This document shows, one piece after another, positions 24,105-64,000 of a stretch of DNA of 64,000 bases (the first letter of the stretch is position 1; each line of letters starts with the position of its first letter). Source of the DNA: Salminus brasiliensis (lineage: Eukaryota > Chordata > Actinopteri > Characiformes > Bryconidae). The stretch spans positions 21,408,943 through 21,472,942 of the forward strand of contig NC_132887.1 of assembly GCF_030463535.1 (NCBI RefSeq). Reading direction: 5' to 3'. The notes beneath the pieces were generated by a model. The model was not told the DNA's origin, did not search any database, and saw only the letters and a list, made by a program, of their open reading frames with translations. Made by a program: the position numbers and the translations under genes.

Positions 24105-24410
24105 CATGCATCAGTTAGCCATAACATTAAAAACATCCACTCAGTGCTGTGTACTAGGTCCCCATCGTGTGCAAAACTCAAGCTCTAAGCTGTGGAGGCA
24201 TACTTTAGAGGGTGGGGCCTCCAAGAGCTTTGGAGCACTTTTGGTTGGTACTGATCACTGCATTCCGGTAACATCCCACAAGTCTTGCCGGATGTTTTGG
24301 AGATGTTCTGACTCAGTCGTCCAGCCTTTACAATTTGGCTCGGCAAATTTTCTTAGATTCTTATACGTCCAATGCGTCAACTTCAAGAACTGACTGTTTA
24401 TTGGCTGCCT
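24105..24410 (-). mobile_element. Tc1-like terminal fragment, 'agccataacattaaaaaca' type
   Basis: It begins 'catcagttagccataacatt' and continues 'tactaggtccccatcgtgtg'. The left part has the form of a common fish Tc1-like terminus. The inverse end ('tttaatgttatggctgattg') is at 59715-59740. Confidence 0.55.
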
Positions 24411-24416
24411 GATATA

Positions 24417-24833
24417 CAGAGGTGTCAAGTAATGAAGTACAATTACTTTGTTACCTTACTTAAGGTCTTTTTACTTCTACTCCTTACATTTTCATGCAGT
24501 TATCTGTACTTTCTACTTCTTACTCCTGTATCATTTCCTGTTGTTTTTATTCTGGCTTGTCATCGTTCTAAAAAAAAAAACCTGTCCAGATAAATCGCAC
24601 CATCCAGAAAGAGTGAATTTGATTGTGGCTGGATGAGAAGTATAAACATATACCATTCTGACACCCTATGTAGCCTACATTTCTACATTACTTTTACTTT
24701 TATACTTCAAGTAGTTTTGAAACCAGTACTTTCACACTTTTACTTGAGTAAAAAGCTGAAGTTGATACTTTTTAAGCCCTAGTATCTACACTCCTACCTG
24801 AGTAATGAATGTAAATACTTTTGACACCTTTGC
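24417..24833. mobile_element. MITE with 'aggtgtcaa' terminal inverted repeats
   Basis: The left end is 'cagaggtgtcaagtaatgaa' and the right end is 'aatacttttgacacctttgc', which are inverted matches. The inside is rich in 'tacttttacttgagtaaaa'-type palindromic sequence. It is about 417 bp and non-coding, a well-preserved non-autonomous element. Confidence 0.7.
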
Positions 24834-25810
24834 TAATATATCCACCCCATTCACCTGTCAGTGGTTTAATGTAATGATTGATCAGTGTAACTTTAGATAA
24901 CACAGAGGTTGTACTGTTTCCCAGAGACTTCTATTTCTAGAGCTACATTCACCTCAGAGGTTATAAATAAATCTTACAAAAAATAAATAAATACAATTAG
25001 CACTTCCGGACCATTTCCGGTGGATTTGAACCAACCTTTTTATGGCTGGTAGCTTTAAGAAGAAATCTGTAACCACCCCCTTCTCTCCTAATTAACTACT
25101 TTTCTGAAAACAAGAAATTCTTGCTACTTTTTTTTCCCTGCATTGATGTTTTTCAATGTAAGGTCCAACTAAAAGGAGGACACCCTGAGGAAGACCCTGG
25201 ATCCACTGGAAGCATTAACATCTCCTGGCTGGCCTAGGAGGGGCTGGGATCCTCCAAGAAGAGCTGGTGGAAGTGGCTGGGGATCTTTTCTGGGCTTCTT
25301 TGTCTCGCCCTGTTGACTGTGAACTGGACTAAGCAGATAAGAAGATGAAGACGATGAGTTGTTATGTTCATTGGCCGGGGACGGAACTCAGGCTTGGATT
25401 TTGAGAAGTTACTTATCGGATTTTATGCTCACCAAAACATCACCTTTAGACCCTTACTGCAGTTCTTAAAGCATTATGGGAAAATGGAATTCCTTGTTGG
25501 CTTTAGGCTTTTTGATTTAAAGGAATAGTTAGAAATAGGCAAGAAATCCAATGTTGCTAATGCTAAACGGAACAAAACAGCCGCCAATGAGCATCTCGCA
25601 AATGAGGTCACGCTAGGCCTCATTTGCTCAAAGCCGGTTCATGTTAAAATCATTTTACTTGTTAGAGAGAGTGGTCAGTTTGATGCTCGTACAACCATTT
25701 ACAAATAATCTATGAGCAAAAATGCTTTTGGGAAACCCAGTTCTAATTACTAGCATTAGCATGTTGGCTTAATTAGCATCTCTGGTAAACCTATTCTTTT
25801 AAATTAAAGG

Positions 25811-26290
25811 ATGTCCCGATCTGATCCAGTGGATCGGGATCGGAGCCGATCCAGGCATATTTTAATGGATCGGGTCTCGACTATTTTAATCCTGATCCAG
25901 CTCAGAGGCTTTGTTTTATCCCCAGTGTTCAGAGTGCCATCTGGTGTCTTCAAGGTGCGCTTAACTGATATTATTGCACAGCCGGCAGAAGTAAGGACAT
26001 TCTCAGAAGGTAGATGAAAAAGTTTAAAGGCAGCAGTGTGGAGCTGTTTAACAGGGGTGCATTAAAGCATAATTTCTTAAACTAAAATAATTGTGGAAAT
26101 TTATTTTTTACTGAAATAACCACATAATGTTAAAAAACAGTTATTTCATACCAATAATCAACAAATAACATTTCAGTCAAGAGTGTGTACCACTACACAC
26201 ACACACACAAACAAGACTTGACTGCAGTGTTTTAAAGGAACTGGGAGCTGAATGGTCAAGGAGAAGAGTCAGACTGGATTAAAGGTATTA
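25811..26290. mobile_element. Non-autonomous DNA element with GATCGG-rich end
   Basis: 'atgtcccgatctgatccagt' and 'ggatcgggatcggagccgat' form the left end. Downstream 'gtttaaaggcagcagtgtgg' and similar blocks follow. The related end at 13795-13885 supports a family. The right boundary is unclear. Confidence 0.45.
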
Positions 26291-26844
26291 AACACTATAA
26301 AACAGTAATTTTAAGAAAAGTCTGCCCAGAATGTCTCATTATTATTACTGATACTAAAAATAAAGGGATTTTACTTCAGTATTAATCAGCAGCACATCTT
26401 AACTAAACTGTGTGGCTAAATTATTTATACCAACACGAAGCTGATACTCAGCATTAAGAGACTCAGATTCGATCAGTGGCAAAATAACCTGATTAAGACA
26501 TTCCTGTTTTAAATGTCAGTCCAAGAAGGTTTTCAGACACATTTTGCTCATACTGAACAGAAAGTGTAAAGCACAGCAGGTTTTAATAGACTTAATCCTG
26601 AACATAGTATCAAAGGTTGGCAGGTTAGAGGCATTACACATCCTGCAAGCGCATGTGTCTACCCAGCCAATACCACTATGGCTACTGATTCATTTACATG
26701 CTATTTTAAAATATCAGCCCACCCTGTCAAATGTCGTCTGTGTTAGGAACAAATAACACTCTTTCACAATTTTCAAACCAGGGTTGAGATTTCAACGATA
26801 TGTCATCAATAACATGAAAAGATGACAACCAAGCTTGTGCATGC

Positions 26845-27908
26845 TTAGACAGTTTTAATATACCAACTACAGTCATTAAAAAAACCCTGATGAGTTTCAC
26901 ACGCCTTCTCTTTCAGTGCAAAAAGGACTCAAGCATGAATATGGTCGTTAGAGGCTATAGAGAGACAGTCGGACACATAGTAGTTTAAAATGATTACATT
27001 ATTAGACTCGCTGGCACTGATCAAAAAAAAAAAGAGTTACATGTTAACGTTGTTTAATCTAGCCAGGATATCGATTGATTTCCGTTGGAGCTTGATGATG
27101 GTTCTCTCTGGGAGACATGTAGAAATGAATTACATAATGCTCAACAGTTACATAAAATTGCATGAATTGCAGTGATTCTAAATGATACTTAGAGAAGAGA
27201 TACAGGCTCTGAATGAGGATTATTGTACCTCAAACAGGAAGTGTTGGCTGCTTTCGTAATGTCGTTTTAAAAAGACCCAGGTCATAAGAGCTGATCGTAG
27301 TGATACAAGTGGAGATCGTTTGGATCGCACAGTGCTATATAAGGTGAAATCATGCAGTTTCACCGTCCAAAAATGACAACTGACAAATTTGCTGTTCGAA
27401 AAGTAGACTGGTAACTGATATCAAACACCTTGTTCCAAAAACAAAAAACATGGTTTTGAGGAAATCATGAATTCACACTGAATTTCAATCACACAGGAGT
27501 GCCTGCAATACCTAATGAGGCCAGAAGGTGGGGCCATGAACCACTCTCAACTACAACCCCTTTACGCTTCCTTGTGACTAGGCAAGAGTCAGTTTTGCTT
27601 TGGCATCACATCACACGACATCTCTTCTAGAAAAAATGACCTCTCGTTTGTCACTCCAGAGTAAAAGTGCGAGTTGAGTTTTTTTTTCCTCAAAGCTGGG
27701 CAGGTTGGGAGACAGCTCTTTATTTCAAATGCTCGGGGGGTCCTGAGTTGTGCGAAAAGCGAATAAAAGCAATTAAAATCGACGAGTGTCACCCGACCTC
27801 ATCGCATTACAGTATGCCTCTACTTAGTCCCCCTCCTTGATCCCAACGAAAGTGAAATTGGAATAGTCCTGTTTCTTCGCTTCACGTGGTCTTTCTGTCA
27901 GTAGTCGT
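26845..27908 (-). other. eml1: eml1 3' UTR (probable extent)
   Basis: Downstream of the stop codon at 27909-27911 there is no splice donor of note and no repeat until about 26850. An AATAAA lies at 27719-27724 (about 185 nt after the stop), and an ATTAAA-type word is at 26850-26856 ('gttttaatata' on the plus strand) near the likely distal end. A UTR of about 0.2 kb or 1.05 kb would follow. Open frame 27589-27792 is untranslated. Confidence 0.45.
27719..27724 (-). terminator. eml1: Proximal poly(A) signal AATAAA for eml1
   Basis: 'tttatt' on the plus strand gives AATAAA on the sense strand, 185 nt after the stop. A GT-rich stretch further down ('aaaaaaaaactcaactcgca' side) is not clear, so usage is uncertain. 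Confidence 0.4.
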
Positions 27909-62000
<34,092 letters not shown>

Positions 62001-62439
62001 CTGTGAGACAAGAGGGCAGAACAACAAAAACGTTGTTATATTCCGAGAACAACAACAAACTGATTCTCCTCTTTCTGTTACATATTCTAAATTAAGAATA
62101 TTAGGAGTTCCCCCACAGCATGGGCAATTTGATATGCTCAGTGTGTTTTTGTATTTATATGCAGAACAGAGAACAGTTTACCGTAGGCTGAATTTAGACC
62201 TTCGTTATAGGTACCATGTTATTTGAAGGCTATTTGCATAGAACCACCATAACACCTGCATATGCAATATGCAGCAATACTTGAGTATTTGTGAGCAGTG
62301 TAGATGGAAGCTGGTCATAGAAACGTATACCTATATGCCTAGCCTTTTTAATTGGTTAATAACACTGTTAATAACACTGTAATGAAGCATCATTACCAAC
62401 TAATGGAACTGTAAGGCCCTTTATGGCAGTATAATGTCC

Positions 62440-62830
62440 ACCTAGCAACACTATAGCAACTTCCTAGCAATGACTTAGCAACACCATAGCAAACATCTGT
62501 AATACCATTCCAACCAACTTGCTCCACTATAACCTCCATCAACCAACCACCTAGCAACACCATAGAAACCACATGGGATACCTTAGCAAGTGCCTAGCAA
62601 CATCATATAAATAACACACCAACCATTAAACAGCTCAGTAGTACCTAGACACACCTTAGCAGACACTCAGCAACTCCATAGCAGCCATCGGGAATACTAT
62701 AGCAACTGACAAGCAGCATAATATCAAGAACCTATCAACCATTATACAACTCAATAGCACCTAGTAACACCATAACAGCCACCTAGCAACACTGCAGCAA
62801 TTACTTAGCAAGTACTAAGCTGGTCAAATC
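62440..62830 (-). repeat. 'ctagcaacaccatagcaac' minisatellite
   Basis: Imperfect units of 'cctagcaacaccatagcaac' and variants repeat about fourteen times. In reverse complement this is 'gttgctatggtgttgctagg', the same unit as at 63765-64000, which runs in the opposite direction. Confidence 0.85.
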
Positions 62831-63764
62831 AATTAAGCAATGCTGTATAAATATGCTATATTGTGTATATGCATATGTTATGAAGTCCTCATATAGGTAG
62901 CCTTCAAACAAAATGCTTATTAATTATATAAAGTGAACTGAATGCATTACTGGTGGATAACAAGTCATCCTGAACCCTAAGAACAGTAAGGGTTAAACAG
63001 CCACTGTGGAAACTCTATATAACTCTATATATCTCTAATAACACTAGATAATACAGAAGAGTTCATTCCATAACTTCCACAAGGTGAAGGCAATTAATCA
63101 ATAAGCAGCAAGTTTGATGTATTGGGATCAAAAGCATATGGGCCTACGAGAGAATAACAAAACTGTGGGATGCTGTTAATAATGACCCAGGAATTATGTC
63201 CTTTACTGTTCATGGGCACAGTTTGGGCGTCCTGGATGGGGAGTCTCCCTTTGTTCCATTTTAGTAAGCATCTACTGACAGCAGAGATCTTTATTTATAT
63301 TACCCTGTAAGCCTGCCTTGTTAAATATTCATCTCTGCAGAGTTGCTTGGGCTTTTCGTGTTTCTCTCTTGGCTGCAGAGCGAATAAGCAGCCTGCTTGG
63401 CATTGCGTACTTACAGAGAGATGCTGCAGAATGAGATGAAAGAGACACCAATAAAGAAAGAAACAGCAAAAGACAGAGGGAAAGAGCGAGAGAGGCACAG
63501 AGAGAAAGATAGAGGGAGTGAGAGAGAAGAAATGAGACAGAAAGAGAAGAAGCAGAAAGCTCTCAAACAAACAGGCCAACTTGGAATGTCATGGATTATG
63601 AGGAAGCAAAGCAGACGTGACTCACGCCATGAACACTCAGCACAGGCACAAACTGAAAACTGAGGAATCTACAAGAACTGAGTAGAAAAAGGCATCTTCT
63701 GAAGAAAGAGCAGAATAGCTGTGCAGTGGCTAGGCTGTTTCTTTGTGGTCACTAGTGTGAAAGT

Positions 63765-64000
63765 GGAGTTGCTACATGGTTGCAAATGAATTCCAGGTGG
63801 TCGCTATGCTGCTGCGAAGTGTTTGCTATGGTGCTGCTAAGTAGTTGCTGCAGTGTTGCTAGGTGGTTGCTATGGTGTTACTCTGTGCTAAAGAGTTGTT
63901 TACTGATTGGTAGGTTGTTGCTAGGCAGTTGCTATAGTATTCCAGATGGTTGCTCTGGTGTTCCTAAGTGGCTGCTAGGTGGTTGCTATAGAGTTGCTAG
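63765..64000 (+). repeat. 'gttgctaggtggttgctatgg' minisatellite, reaches the window edge
   Basis: About ten imperfect units such as 'gttgctaggtggttgctatg' and 'gtgttgctaggtggttg'. It is inverted relative to 62440-62830 with about 0.93 kb between, and continues beyond the window. Confidence 0.85.

Larger units (their letters stand above)
22760..26840. other. Intergenic region between eml1 and evl
   Basis: About 4 kb separates the probable eml1 3' end from the evl promoter. It holds transposon fragments at 22970-23250, 23910-24110, 24105-24410, 24417-24833 and 25811-26290. The parts at 23520-23900, 24840-25800 and 26300-26840 show no gene, RNA or repeat I can name. Confidence 0.6.
62001..64000 (-). 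other. eml1: eml1 intron, continuing past the right edge
   Basis: I searched the minus strand for the EML1 coiled-coil exon (ASLEQRV, ADVVRRLNI type wording) and found none. The segment holds two minisatellites, AT-rich unique DNA, and a purine-rich stretch at 63430-63560 that gives a spurious 88-codon Lys/Glu/Arg frame on the plus strand. Confidence 0.6.

Noticed and set aside
63397..63663. 88-codon Lys/Glu/Arg-rich plus-strand frame
   Set aside because: It is a purine-rich low-complexity stretch (gagaga-type) in an eml1 intron, with no support as an exon.

Overview
This is vertebrate nuclear DNA, almost certainly from a teleost fish. Genes are split into short exons with GT/AG borders. The introns are AT-rich and full of microsatellites, Tc1-like DNA transposons, tRNA-derived SINEs and non-LTR retrotransposon 3' ends of types common in fish. 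Some of these (the tRNA-SINE with an 'aagagcgtctgctaaatgcc' tail, and the elements starting 'cactatatgtccaaa') suggest an otophysan fish, but I cannot fix the species. Nothing bacterial, viral or CRISPR-like is present.

Two genes are supported, both on the minus strand and in tandem. (1) eml1, encoding echinoderm microtubule-associated protein-like 1, fills 27.9-62.0 kb. I assembled 21 exons with consistent splice phases. They encode about 746 residues, or about 729 when the 51-nt cassette exon is skipped. Read 5' to 3' (right to left), they give the basic Ser-rich linker, a 29-nt micro-exon, the HELP motif, and the two WD40 propellers of the TAPE domain down to the stop codon. The first exon(s), coding for the N-terminal coiled coil, lie beyond the right edge. 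The 3' UTR probably runs to about 26.85 kb. (2) The first exon of evl (Ena/VASP-like) lies in a CpG island at 21.7-22.7 kb. It codes only 'ATG AG' before a strong donor. The tandem order EML1-EVL matches the known vertebrate gene order. Everything left of 22.15 kb would then be the long first intron of evl, and I found no EVH1 exon there.

Layout: 1-22.15 kb is the inferred evl intron 1, holding decayed Tc1-like copies, LINE 3' ends, SINEs, and two arrays of a 'caagaccaagacc' minisatellite. The array at 19.8-21.2 kb has a recent 364-bp higher-order duplication. 21.7-22.75 kb is the CpG island with evl exon 1. 22.75-26.85 kb is intergenic and full of transposon remnants. 26.85-62.0 kb is eml1. 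62.0-64 kb is eml1 intron with an inverted pair of 'ttgctaggtggttgctatgg' minisatellites.

No new biological system is evident. The best leads are transcript-level: the in-frame 51-nt cassette exon, a Ser/Pro-rich candidate alternative exon at 47.4 kb that could end the protein before the TAPE domain, and a TG tract next to a weak acceptor in front of a frame-breaking 68-nt exon.
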